From: Elmis aenea
Taxonomy: Eukaryota > Arthropoda > Insecta > Coleoptera > Elmidae
Length of the DNA stretch: 64,000 bases
Direction: 5' to 3'
Assembly (NCBI GenBank): GCA_947652605.1
Contig: OX393582.1
Coordinates: 12,238,544 to 12,302,543, forward strand
The position numbers and the translations under genes were made by a program. The notes under the pieces were generated by a model. The model was not told the origin of the DNA, ran no database searches, and saw nothing but the letters and a program-made list of their open reading frames with translations. Numbering within the stretch: the first letter of the stretch is position 1; every line of letters starts with the position of its first letter. Positions 34,768 through 45,196 of this stretch are shown in pieces.

Positions 34768-36040
34768 AAGAAAAAACATCTGAAATAGGTTATTTACATT
34801 ATAAATTAAGTAAAATTCAGGTTTAGCAAAAAAAAGTATTTATAGTATAATGTAACTTTTCACTATAAAAAGTACTATATATTTTCAGAGCATTCTACAC
34901 TCATAATATGCCTTTTATGTGTTCCATACACATAAACTTATTGCATATACAGAGTGTCCCAAATTCGAGTAAATGTATGGGGATCTCGCTTATCTTAAGA
35001 GCTACGAGGTCGGTTAAATTAGGGCAAAGTTGCGAAATTAGATGCTCATTAATAATCCAAAGAGAAATTGGAAATATCTCAAACGGTATCCGAGAAAATT
35101 AGGAAAAACTGGAAAAAACGACTTTTGAAAATCATCTATAACTTCTTTGGAGTATGAAATATTTTAAAGGTGTAAAGACATTGCCCAAGCAACTTTTCAA
35201 GCCGAATCGAATAGTGGTCACAAATTTTTTCTAGATTGATTCGTTTTTGTTTTATGACAACCAACTTTATTTTTTCTTATGGGCGCAATTTTTGCTATTT
35301 ACATAATCAAATAGCATTTATTTTGCTGATTCCATTGATGTATCACACATGGTATTTTACTTTTTCTTTCATTGTCAAATTTCAAAAAAACGTTTTAAAC
35401 AATAACCATTATAAATCAGGTTGGCCAGTCATTGTAGTTTATGTTGTTTCCATGACAACCGATCAACAAACTAAAAGTTTTGAAGGCCTGTTAGTCGTAA
35501 AAATGAACTTTAATAACGAAGAAAAACGCGATATGCTGCCCATACAAAAAACAAATTTGGTTTTCTAAAACAAAAACGAATCGACCTAGGAAAAATTTGT
35601 GACTACCATCCGATTCAGCTTAAAAAGTTGCTTACACATTTAAAATATTTCAAACTCCAAAGGAGTTATAAATGATTTTCAAAAATGGACATTCCAGTTT
35701 TTCCTAATTTTCTCGGATACCGTTTGAGATATTTCCAATTTCTCTTTGGATTATCAATAAGCATCGAATTTAGCAACTTTGCCCTAATTTAACCGACCTC
35801 GTAGCTCTTAAGATAAGCGAGATCCCCATACATTTACTCGAATTTGGGACACCCTGTATATGCAATAAATTTATGTTTATGGAACACATAAAAGGCATAT
35901 TATGAGTGTAGAATGCTCTGCAAATATATAGTACTTTTTATAGTGAAAAGTTACATTATACTATATATATACTTTTTTGTGCAAAACCTGAATTTTACTT
36001 AATTTATAATGTAAATAACCTATTTCAGATGTTTTTTCTT
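34768..36040. repeat. Large palindrome: inverted duplication around the MITE
   Basis: The 180 bp left of the MITE (34768-34947) reappears inverted at 35860-36040. The sequence then jumps at 36041 to a second copy of the last ~48 bp of the MITE (AGATAAGCGAGATCCCCATG ... CACCCTG). Microhomology CTTA spans the junction. Confidence 0.8.
34950..35857. mobile_element. Mariner-derived MITE, family M2, copy 2
   Basis: Ends CAGAGTGTCCCAAATTCGAG and its complement ending CACCCTG at TATA sites; arms of ~330 bp; the centre is nearly identical to 11410-11690. At 35503 it keeps the start of a mariner transposase (MNFNNEEKRDMLPI). Inserted in the zinc-finger codons of the P6 transposase. Confidence 0.85.
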
Positions 36041-36090
36041 AGATAAGCGAGATCCCCATGCATTTACTCGAATTTGGGACACCCTGTATA

Positions 36091-36249
36091 GCACTTATAT
36101 TCGGTTTTTCTCCTTTTTTTACTACTGCAGTAAAAGCAGCGTCCATGTGCCTGTTCATTATTTGAAACATTCAGTGTTATTTGAAAAATTTCTTGAAGGC
36201 GTCCTGGGTAGATATTTTGCAAGTGCTCTGCGTCTTGCATGTGGCTCAA
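36091..36249 (-). pseudogene. P6 piggyBac transposase end, split by the MITE
   Basis: The minus frame reads GRLQEIFQITLNVSNNEQ, then GRCFYCSSKKRRKTEYKC and meets the MITE at 36088. Across the MITE (34947 downward) the frame resumes CNKFMCMEHIKGIL and stops at 34901-34903. Removing the MITE and one TA joins them as KCYICNKFMC, a complete piggyBac cysteine-rich domain spacing. The main DDE domain is not found in this element. Confidence 0.75.
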
Positions 36250-36712
36250 GTAACTCCATACCTAGTGTCTCTGAAAAAAATCTTTAAAAAGTCTTTGCAA
36301 GTAATTTTGTTGTTGTTCGTAATTCATTTTTACACTATTAGGATAATTATTACTTAAAATAAAACACTAAACCAGCAGCTCCATTACCTTTACTTTAATT
36401 ACACCAAAGCTAACGTTGGTCTCTGAGACCGAAATTTGATGTAGTTAAAAAACTATACACCCACTTCTGCTGCCGTTTTGACACTAGCAACATCTACGTA
36501 TAATATGAAGCTACTGAACGACCGAGCACGATATTCGAATCCATCTGTCATTTATCAGAATAATTCGGTTCCGTCGGTCTCTGAGACCGCACGTTAGCTC
36601 TTAAAAGTTAATGAGATCTAACAGTTTTTAAACTTTGCTAACTTTGTAAGAATATATTGTACAAAAAAATCACAGTAAAAATGTTAGTTAATAAGAAAAA
36701 TTGCCTTTAATG

Positions 36713-37174
36713 CAGGAACCCGAAACGCCAAGAATAACGGTTTAGTTCCGGTTACCGGTTCAATGAATTTTAACTTTTCGGTTTAAATTCTGAATCACGG
36801 TTTTTTTTTAATAATGATTCGGTAACCGGTTCAGCGGCAAAACTTCAGTTCCGGTGACTGTTCAATGCAAAATATGATGACAAAGCATATTTATAAATTA
36901 AACGGTCTGTAATTTTTCCATTTTTGATCAAATGTAATTAAAATTACGAAAATAAAATATTTACAATGTCATTAAAATATATAAATTGAACCGAACCGTT
37001 GTGTGAACCGGTTGAAGCGGTTTGAACCGGTTCACACTTGTCGGTTCGTTTCGGTTTTGCGGTTTTGTGATTTTTTAAGTGAAAGGTTCAGTTCCGGTTT
37101 ACGATTCATGAAAAAGGCATTGGTTCGTTCCGGTTTTTGTTCCAATTCTCCCGTTCAGTTGGGGTGGGTCCCTG
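36713..37174. mobile_element. hAT MITE, ACCGGTT family, copy B
   Basis: 462 bp, ends CAGGAACCCGAAACG and GGGTGGGTCCCTG, exact 8-bp duplication CTTTAATG at 36705-36712 and 37175-37182. Same internal order as copy A at 18330 (GTTACCGGTTCA, GCAAAATAT, TTTTGCGGTTTTGTGATTTT). Confidence 0.9.
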
Positions 37175-37189
37175 CTTTAATGTAATAAC

Positions 37190-37720
37190 TTCCACCTAAA
37201 TTTACAAAAACGTCTTTGTTTCAAGTCAATCTATGATATTTGTCCCAAACTTTAATGTCATTAGATTGGCTTATTGTTTGTGTAGTACCTACAACAGATG
37301 GGAAATTTAAATTACTTCATAAAAAAATATTAAGATATCGCTTATTACAAACCTTACATCCTACAATTAACGGTTAAATAAATTCAAATATCATATTTCA
37401 GTGATTACTGTAACTAAAGCTATGAAGATGACTTTTATCGCAAGATAAACAGGTTTAATGGCTAAAAAAAGGCAATTGCATTTTTAAAAACGGTAAGTTG
37501 ATTTGTATTTTAGTTGATTTTTTGACTATGCAGAAGGTTTAGATTTGGAAATGGAGGTTTAGAACCAATAAAATATAGAAAAAAAATTATCCTTTAGCCA
37601 ATTTAATTAGGCTTTTTATCAAAAAGCAGTTAAAACAAGGTTACAATATAAATATTTTTCTTAATTAATTCTTAATTTTCTTAATATCCTTCCAAAATTT
37701 TTAATTCCTAATTAAAAATT
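37190..37720. other. No gene seen
   Basis: AT-rich spacer with no supported frame or repeat. Confidence 0.5.
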
Positions 37721-37724
37721 GGTT

Positions 37725-37882
37725 TCTTAAAAAAGCGGCAAGGTATAGAAAAATCAAACGGGATGAGATAAAAAAGCTATCTCAAAACAAAAAGACGTGG
37801 AAGAAAGTAAGCACAACACACCTCAACAGTCCTACACCTGGCGGTAGAGGGACTTATGACTAAATAAATAATAAATAATGAT
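37725..37882 (+). pseudogene. LINE 3' end with A-rich tail
   Basis: A plus frame reads KKAARYRKIKRDEIKKLSQN, then THLNSPTPGGRGTYD and stops, followed by an (AAATAAT)n tail at 37861-37880. The terse C-terminus and simple-repeat tail suggest the last ~50 codons of a LINE ORF2, heavily 5'-truncated. Confidence 0.5.
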
Positions 37883-37903
37883 TTTCCTGCTTTTTCTTTA
37901 CAG

Positions 37904-38200
37904 TATGTCACGTTTCACGCGCCGAATAAGATAAGCTCCATTGAATTTACAGATTACATCACGTGTGAATACGAAACTATAAAATTGCAGAAGGATATTA
38001 ATACCCTTGAGCATAAAATTAGACACTGCAATGTTATTGAATATCACTCCGATAGAAAAAGGTTACATTACAAAAAAATCGTTAATTTCATTCGCGAATT
38101 ACAATGTACAACTTATACGGTCAAGTGTACTAAAATAACCTATGAATATATTCAAAGTTCAGCATTTTTATATTTTCCAATAAATTTAACTCATCATTAA
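37904..38200 (+). CDS. Candidate terminal coding exon of an unknown gene
   Basis: A frame opens right after TTTTTCTTTACAG (37891-37903), a strong 3' splice site, and runs 98 codons to TAA: YVTFHAPNKISSIEFTDYIT, CEYETIKLQKDINTLEHKIR, HCNVIEYHSDRKRLHYKKIV, NFIRELQCTTYTVKCTKITY and on to ...INLTHH. Four Cys, mixed charge, no membrane span. AATAAA lies at 38179. The acceptor position and non-repetitive composition favour a real exon. I do not recognise the family, and no upstream exon is visible (a LINE tail lies just before it). Confidence 0.4.
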   Translation, partial: YVTFHAPNKISSIEFTDYITCEYETIKLQKDINTLEHKIRHCNVIEYHSDRKRLHYKKIVNFIRELQCTTYTVKCTKITYEYIQSSAFLYFPINLTHH

Positions 38201-38204
38201 AATA

Positions 38205-38685
38205 TACTTTTATCCGACGAACCATGATAGTCTGCGAAATTGTAGCTTGTTAAAGTATTTCTTCCAATCAATAGTTTTTTTTTTCTTCAGTAGGTACATA
38301 GTTATTATTGAAGAAGTTACTTTGCTTTGATAAAAAGTTTCTAGTATTCTGTAGGTATTCTTAAATTAGTAGAACTGTAGCATGTTATTACATACAGTAC
38401 AATAATAAAAGGAGCAAGTAAAAATAGTTTTAAATTATTGACTAAATAAGTAAAACTTTCTGCTGTAGTAATATTTATTTTAATTGCATATACTTCCAAA
38501 ATGTTATTTTAGTTATTTTTTTAATCAAGTGATTGCTATTATATAAAAAATAGATGTTTAGACTAGCCCGAAAGTTAATAAAACAACAATCTCTCTGCCA
38601 TTTAATCTAATAACTAAACCTCGTACCTCTATCCACATAACATATTCTGGGAAAAGAATGGATTGGTTGGAAACTTTTGGATACA
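38205..38685. other. No gene seen
   Basis: AT-rich DNA without a supported frame. Confidence 0.5.
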
Positions 38686-38689
38686 CTCT

Positions 38690-38875
38690 TGTAACTAAGT
38701 ACGCGTCTTTGAAAGTTTCATAGCCAACGCGATCGCAAAAATTACTTTTATTATTCAACTTTCCAGTTTTTCCCCTATTTTTCTAGGAAATGGCTAGTGG
38801 CACGTATATATTTAGTTTTGATGTCCTTGATGTAATAAAAACAGCCTTGATCAGATTCTAAGGTAGGTGTAATAT
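38690..38875. repeat. Fold-back element FB1, fragment 3
   Basis: GTTTCATAGCCAACGCGATC through GCCTTGATCAGATTCTAAGG follows the right arm of FB1 copies at 4948-5650 and 26046-27300. The outer end has decayed (TGTAATATATCG instead of CAACATATCGTGACC). Confidence 0.6.
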
Positions 38876-39214
38876 ATCGATATTTATATAACTAAGTAAA
38901 ACAAAATTTAATATCGGTGTCTTATTAAGAAAAACAACCTTGCAAAAAATGTCTAAAGTTTTTCTCTACCTCTTCGTTTAAGCTAGATATATAACATTTT
39001 TGAAAATTGCCAAAAATCAGTTTTTGGCTACATTTCGAAAATTAAACAAGATACCAAAAATCTGTTTACGGCACTGAATTCCTCTCGAAAAAAGAAATCG
39101 AGATTACAAACTTAGTTTTTTTTTTCTATCTCTGATAATAAGCTCTTGGCTCGTCAGAAGTAAACTCAGGACTTGTTCTGAACTGCATACAAGCAGGAAT
39201 AATGTTAAACTAGT

Positions 39215-39830
39215 ATAGTGCCCAGGGCACACTAATATACCAGGGAACGAAAAGGCAGATCGCTTAGCCAAAATTGGCAGCGAGACACCTTTCTTCGGAC
39301 CAGAACCCGCAGTTGGTACATCCTATGGAACAGTCAAGCGGTGTCTTAATGACATAATAATACAAGGGCATAATGCTCATTGGAAAAAAGTTGCAGGACA
39401 AGCCCATTCCAAGGCTATCCTGTTAATGGTCTCCAAAGACAAGACAAAAGAAGTGCTCAAGATGAGCAGAGCAGACATCAGAGCAGCCACAGGACTTGTC
39501 ACAGGACACTGTGGGCTAAACAAACACTTCTACATAATAGGGCTCTCAGAGACCGATATATGTAGAGGATGTGGTGAAGAAGAAGAAAGTCCTCTTCACG
39601 TAATATGCCAGTGTGAAGGTTTCACACCCTATCGGCGCAGAATTCTAGGGATGAAAAAAGCCAACCAAGATGAGCTAAGAAAAACACCCTTAAAGAAAAT
39701 CCTGGAGTTTTTCAAAAACACAGGACTTCTTTAAGGGGCTATCACCAGAGGGTACAATAGACCAATAGGTCGCAGTATAGGAACACGAAAGGGGACCACC
39801 TCCGCGAAAATAATTTAAAAAAAATCGAAA
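39215..39830 (+). pseudogene. Jockey/I-type LINE ORF2 C-terminus with RNase H end
   Basis: The plus frame reads HTNIPGNEKADRLAKIGSET (end of an RNase H domain: PGNEKAD motif), then VKRCLNDIIIQGHNAHWKK, RAATGLVTGHCGLNKHFYII and the Cys/His tail ICRGCGEEEESPLHVICQC, ending FFKNTGLL and TAA at 39732. A ~95-base 3'UTR follows. The reverse transcriptase and most of RNase H are missing by 5' truncation. The W-to-CxxC...HxxC tail is typical of Jockey/I/R1-group insect LINEs. Confidence 0.82.
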
Positions 39831-39843
39831 ATAGGCCACCCTG

Positions 39844-40737
39844 TACAGTTGGTCCAAAGGCGATGGGATCACATGGGTATCTCGCTTAATAGTCAAGATA
39901 GAGAAACGGTTTAGTTACCAAAAATGTGCAGATTTTTAGGACAAACTCATAATCGTTTTCAATAATATTCGGTTTACGGTTTTTGAGTTAGTAAAGAAAA
40001 ACTGTTTTTTTTGTTTATTATGTATAATGTGTCCTATTTCCCTTATTGTTTTTAAAAGCCTATGCAAGTCACATAGATTTGGTTATAACAGATAAGTAAG
40101 GAGGAGGTTGGCGGGATTGGACCGGTTCCTCAATTGGACCGACCACGTCAATTTTGGCAGTTTATTGACGTTTATCGTAGAATTCTACTTTATTAAAAAG
40201 AACACGTGCACGGCTCAAGTTAGGCATATGCAATTTTATACGTCAGCTCGTACACCAAGGTACTTGTTTCCGTCAATAAACTGCCAAAATTTACTTGGTC
40301 CAATTGAGGAACCGGTCCAATCCCGGCAACCTTCCTGTAATATATACTTTGAGATATTTTGATGAAGATTTTGATAGTACTAAAAAAAAAATATTACGCT
40401 CGCCGTTAAAAAGTTATGACACAAACTCACCTTTTTTTAAAGAGAAGTCATACTTGGCTATAACCTATTTAAAATTCTTATTTTTTCCCTTTCTAAATAT
40501 ATGAGAGTTGATCCATTTATTTTTAATAATACGCAAGTTACCTACAAAGGGTTTTTAACAAAAAGTAGGCTGGGAAAACAAAAAAAGCAAGAATAACCGG
40601 ATATGATTGAATACATTTGAGAATTGTTCTGAGTTTGTCTCAAAAAACTTTGCATTTTTGGTAATTTGACCGTTTCCTTATCTTGACTATTAAGCGAGAT
40701 ACCCATGTAATCCCATGGAATTTGGACCACCCTGTAC
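39844..40737. mobile_element. Mariner-like non-autonomous element (family M5) with nested MITE
   Basis: The left end TACAGTTGGTCCAAAGGCG and right end TTTGGACCACCCTGTA are inverted, and pairing extends inward about 120-160 bp (GGTATCTCGCTTAATAGTC, TTACCAAAAATG). A different palindromic MITE (40099-40337) is nested in it. A solo end of the same family is at 9358. Confidence 0.7.
40099..40337. mobile_element. Palindromic MITE nested in the M5 element
   Basis: Arms of ~65 bp: CGGGATTGGACCGGTTCCTC and TTTGGCAGTTTATTGACG on the left are mirrored by CGTCAATAAACTGCCAAA and GAGGAACCGGTCCAATCCCG on the right. A partial relative (CAGTCCCGGCAACG) is near 49086. Confidence 0.75.
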
Positions 40738-40739
40738 AT

Positions 40740-41675
40740 ACGTTTTTATCTCGATTTTTACACTTACAAGATTGTAATTAATCTAAAACAATTAAACTAG
40801 GTCATTTATTTTAAATCAATTATATAACAATCAAATACTAAAAAAATGTATTACAGCAAAACTAAGTTAAATTGGTCACAAACCTTAAGGATATATAAGA
40901 AATTTGGATATCGGATGCCAACCAATTATAAAATGATGTTGTGGAAAACATTATGCGTAATAATAACTATTTAATGTTTTTTAGAGAATCAACAAGATAT
41001 TTAAATAAGAGTTACGTTTTGGTGTAGAGCTTTTTTTTTGTAAAAAGTGTCTTTAACTGTTTTAAAAAAAACTCCAACCGGCGACTTTTACGGTTTAAAC
41101 ACATTTTACCGGCATATTTAAAGCACGTAACAGTTTTTTGTATGATATCTAGCAGTGTAACAGTAATTAGGTCGCGTTACTGTTATTCCAACGATAAATT
41201 TATTACAGGGATATTCACCGGTGGCCATTGCCGACAGTTAAACCCATTAGGCACGTTTATAAAGTACGGAACCGAAGAGATTTAAACAAAACAGAAAGGA
41301 AATTACCCCGAGGTCGCTGCGTCAGTGAATTAACGGCACACGGACCACATTCAAACGTATTATAATACGCAAACTGCATTAATATCCCTCACAAAAGCTT
41401 GGAAATCGGCAATTTGACAATTTTAAGCTGTGCTTTCCAAAAAAAAACTCCTAAAAAAAATGTGTAGTGATGGATTTTTTTTGTTAAAATTATTTTCTTT
41501 TTTAAAACAAAAAAATCATACAATTGGATTAACTGCTGCGGTTTTCAGTCGTCTGTAAACTGTAAATTATTTTAATGTAAAATAACCAACTTTAACGAAA
41601 AACCGAGAAGGATAAAATTAATGTTTATTATTCCATGTGCGTTGGTGTTCCGTGGTTAGGACCTTTTCAACTGCG
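40740..41675. other. No gene seen; less AT-rich patch at 41150-41400
   Basis: The patch (GTCGCGTTACTGTTATTCC, CGAGGTCGCTGCGTCAGTG) has no open frame and no transposon signature; it could be a regulatory element. Confidence 0.35.
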
Positions 41676-41681
41676 TTTGAG

Positions 41682-41933
41682 TTACTCTAGCAACGACTTC
41701 GCCATTTTGGCTTGTTGATGTGGCAAATTGTTGAGATTATATGTGCTGGCCAATTCAAAACCGTCTTTAACCATTTGTGTTTGTCTACAAATTAAAGGAA
41801 GTAGATCACTAGCAGAGTGAAATAAATGCAAATTTAACTGCAGTTTAGATGAAACACGAAAGAACAATAAAACAAATAAACTTTTGATGGGGTCGTCTGG
41901 AACAGAACTTCTCAGGGTAAATATTGCAAATTG
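41682..41933 (-). CDS. Candidate terminal coding exon on the minus strand
   Basis: Right after an in-frame TAG that doubles as a splice acceptor (AAATTATAG) the frame reads QFAIFTLRSSVPDDPIKSLF, VLLFFRVSSKLQLNLHLFHS, ASDLLPLICRQTQMVKDGFE, LASTYNLNNLPHQQAKMAKS, LLE and stops (83 codons). The alternation of Leu-rich helices looks like an all-alpha (HEAT/ARM-like or TPR-like) segment. There is no transposon signature within 700 bases. I cannot name the protein; the acceptor's pyrimidine tract is weak. Upstream exons would lie at higher coordinates. Confidence 0.4.
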   Translation of the reverse strand, partial: QFAIFTLRSSVPDDPIKSLFVLLFFRVSSKLQLNLHLFHSASDLLPLICRQTQMVKDGFELASTYNLNNLPHQQAKMAKSLLE

Positions 41934-41939
41934 CTATAA

Positions 41940-42645
41940 TTTCGTAAATAGTCGTGATCTAGGTCGACTCTAAGAGTTTTGCAAATGCAAGCAATTTTCC
42001 CCCTTTTCTTGTGAATATTACTTTTTATTTTCACGTATTATATTATCAACACTTTTCAATTTCTGGGATGGCACAGTGCCGGTAGTTTATATAGCAAAAT
42101 TTAGTTGGGTAACCCAATTTCTTATAAAATATTTTTGGAATGAAGCAGTTACAATGTTTTTTGACAAATTAATAGTTATTTTAAAAATTTTCAATTAATG
42201 TTTCAAATTTTTTAAGGATGTAGTATAGATTCTAAATCTTTTTCAAGCGTTTAGTGAATTATTAAACATCCTATCGTCTTTTGTGACTAAACTGTTGTGT
42301 AAGCATTTCATTTTTTTTTTCGATTTACAGTATTATTATTAATTTTTTTTTTTTCATTATTTAACACTTTAAATAAACTATCTTGATTATATTTACCTTT
42401 TTCGCGTTATTTATGGTAATGATTTTGACTCTTATGCGGTTTAAGCTTGGAATATATTGTTCAAGTGTTTGACAATAACAACATAACTGTGTATAAAAGT
42501 AGTTCTGGATATCAAATATTAGCTAATAATTTATTTACATAAAATAAATTAAAGCAAATGTTAAAAAAAGTTATAATATTACGTACAATTAAAAAATATA
42601 TTTAGTTGCTAAAAAACATATTCCAAAATTATTTTTTTTTAATAT
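41940..42645. other. No gene seen
   Basis: AT-rich, probably intronic. Confidence 0.45.
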
Positions 42646-42651
42646 AACAAC

Positions 42652-43746
42652 CAGGGTTGAGCAGATTTAAATCAATTGATTTAAATCACGATTTAAATCA
42701 TGATTTAAAAAAAAAATTATCAATTTAAATCACAGATTATATGAGTAAAATATAATATTTATAATAAAACAAAATTGTATTACTATTAGTAATTAAATAC
42801 ACGAAATGGTGAATAAACCATATCAATTTGCTCTTGTAAAGTAATATTCATTGTGGAAATGCAATAATTCAAAAAATAAATGACAAGTTTTTGACGTTAG
42901 CGAAGTGAACAGTCAGTTTTTTCGATTTCCACGGCACTCTATTTGCTTCAATAACGATTTGAAGAAAAATGTCGAATATCTCGAAAAGTATGAGTTTTGG
43001 GTATAGGACATACTTAACAAAATATGAATTCGATTACTTAAAAAAATTTAGGGGTTTGCATTTGAAAAAATCGAGTTACGAGCTTTGGAAAATCATGGAA
43101 GCTGCCACCTATTTATAAACACCCCTGTATGTGTGATTCAAATTTTTTCATATCGAGCGAACAGAGAACTCTGTACTTCAAAATAACTTCAGGAGATTTT
43201 TTTTTTTAAAACGACGTATAAAAACCTGTAGTATTTTATATTGATGCAAAGCTAAAATTAAGGCGGTCAAAAATATTAAATAAAAATTGGGTGTTGTATT
43301 TGAAATATAAAAGTTGCTATTAGTTCCAGAAAGGTGACTCACCCTGTATATTTGAAAATATTTTTATTGTGTTGTTTAGAAAAAACGGTATAAAATAGCA
43401 TTTGAATCACTTCATATCTCAAGCCATTTAGCCACAATCGACCGATCCCGCACTAATGACTCACCCTGTATATAATTAATTAAACATCACCATTAAGCAC
43501 TGAATTTTTCAAAATTCTTTATCATTATATTTAATTTTTCATTTTGACAAAAATTCACAAATGAATTAAATATATTGGTTATTAAATATATTAGCACAAA
43601 ACAGAAATAGCATGTGAATATGTCACAAAATTCGATTATATGGTACATTTGATTTAAATTAAAAAAATCTGATTTAAATCAAAAAAATCTGATTTAAATC
43701 AAATAAATCGATTTTTTTAAAAAAATCATTATTTTTATCCACCCTG
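42652..43746. mobile_element. hAT-like non-autonomous element, GATTTAAATC family, complete copy
   Basis: Begins CAGGGTTGAGCAGATTTAAA and ends TTTTTATCCACCCTG; both ends consist of GATTTAAATC palindromes. The flanks ATAACAAC / TTAACAAC form an imperfect 8-bp duplication with a 2-3 base offset. The right half is nearly identical to 1-543. No transposase. Confidence 0.7.
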
Positions 43747-43749
43747 AAT

Positions 43750-44435
43750 TAACAACTATAATTTCATAACCTCATTAACTGTGGGTATAATAAAAAAAAG
43801 TATGTATAATGCATCGCGATATTAAAAGAATTATTGATTTTTTTCCAAGTTGGTAGAACAATATTTACATAATTGTGTGAATAAAAAACAATTTTTAAAA
43901 CTCAATAGCAATGCAAGCAAATTTTCCAGTATATACGGGTGGTCCTCTTTTTGTAGCAGGACTAACAGTCCATGCAAAAACTTATTTTAAAGCGAATATT
44001 CCATATCAACATAGGTCCAAAAACGCTTCATTTTTAAGATACAGGCTGCTAAAATTTTCGAAAAAATATCGATAATGTTTAACCGTTTCTCAACCAGTAG
44101 ATATATTTAAACCAAATTTGGTATACCGCACCATCTTACAGGTTACCACATTCAGTGAGAATGTCAAGCAAGTGTCTCTTGACTTTTCTTCGTATCTGCC
44201 ACCGTACATTTTAGATATCACTAGAAATATTTTTATAAATGTTCAATTAATGTTACTATGGTCCCAATTTGAAATATTTTCTGTGTATTTATATTTTAGT
44301 TAACACACCATAAACACTTACTTACATTAAACATTGTGCACATTGTTTAAAACACAATGTTTGCAAAATGCGTGGAACCAGAATTTAAGCAAAGACATTT
44401 TGATAGAACCGAGTGTCGTATTATAAACAAACAAA
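43750..44435. other. No gene seen; solo mariner-like end near 43934
   Basis: TATACGGGTGGTCCTC resembles a decayed mariner terminus. The 61-codon plus frame at 44118 has no domain. Confidence 0.35.
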
Positions 44436-44439
44436 AAAA

Positions 44440-45110
44440 TGGTTTATACATAGGATTTAGTAATCATCTTATCATACTGGTCCAATAAATAAATGCATAA
44501 ATAATTTTAAGAAATCTCGATTTAAACGTGAGATTGCTCTTCATTAGAAAAAATGTCAAAAATGCGTAGGCAAAAGATAAAACTAAGACTTTCTTGTTCT
44601 TTCTTTCAATTGTTACAAATTACCGCTGCCTACCTTCATAGCCTACTCGAAAATATTACTTTGCCCTAATAATTAACAATAAAATCACGATATCTCAGAA
44701 AATATCAATTTTAGGTAAAAAACAGTATTAATATTTTCGAAAGAGAATTAAATTTCCTATAAGACGGTGTAAAAAAATATAGGGTGTTGTATTTTAAAAA
44801 AATGAGTTATCGATGTTTAAAGTTTCACAAGTTTGACCAAGCGTAAAAAACGCCCTGTATAATATTTTAAAAATGTAGGTGGTGCAAAGTGTTACATAAT
44901 CTATTGTCAATCTTATCTCCAAGCGAATTTCTTCAGACTTCTCAAAGTTTTTAAATGTTGAAAATTTTTGAAAATACTGTATTTTCATGAAAATGCAATT
45001 TTCACGAGAACGGTTGACTTTAGACCCATATAACCGTTAACGTTTTTTGAATTAAATTTAAAGAGGAATCCAAAAATGCAAAAATATACAGGGTGTTCCA
45101 TAAGAAAAAG
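44440..45110. repeat. M3 fold-back element, truncated copy
   Basis: Follows 2886-3540 of the M3 copy: TATAGGATTTAGTA..., TTCATAGCCTACTTGAAAAT, CAAGCGTAAAAAACGCCCTG, with ~20% divergence, and stops at ACAGGGTGTTCCATA. The left arm and outer right end are missing. Confidence 0.7.
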
Positions 45111-45196
45111 TATAACTTTGATATGCCACTCTTTTTTGGAGCACCCTGTATGTTTGAAAATATTTTTAAAATGTAGAACTTATTGACTTACATAAT

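Larger units (their letters stand above)
34495..36611. mobile_element. piggyBac-like element (P6) with nested MITE and palindrome
   Basis: TTAA at 34495-34498 and 36608-36611. The ends are inverted: CCTTTAAGGGCTAACGT on the left and ACGTTAGCTCTTAAAAG on the right. GGTCTCTGAGACCG palindromes lie near 36420 and 36575, and the left counterpart CGCTCCCATAGACCG is at about 34541. A transposase end on the minus strand is split by an M2 MITE (34950-35857), and flanking sequence is duplicated in inverse orientation (35860-36040). Confidence 0.85.
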
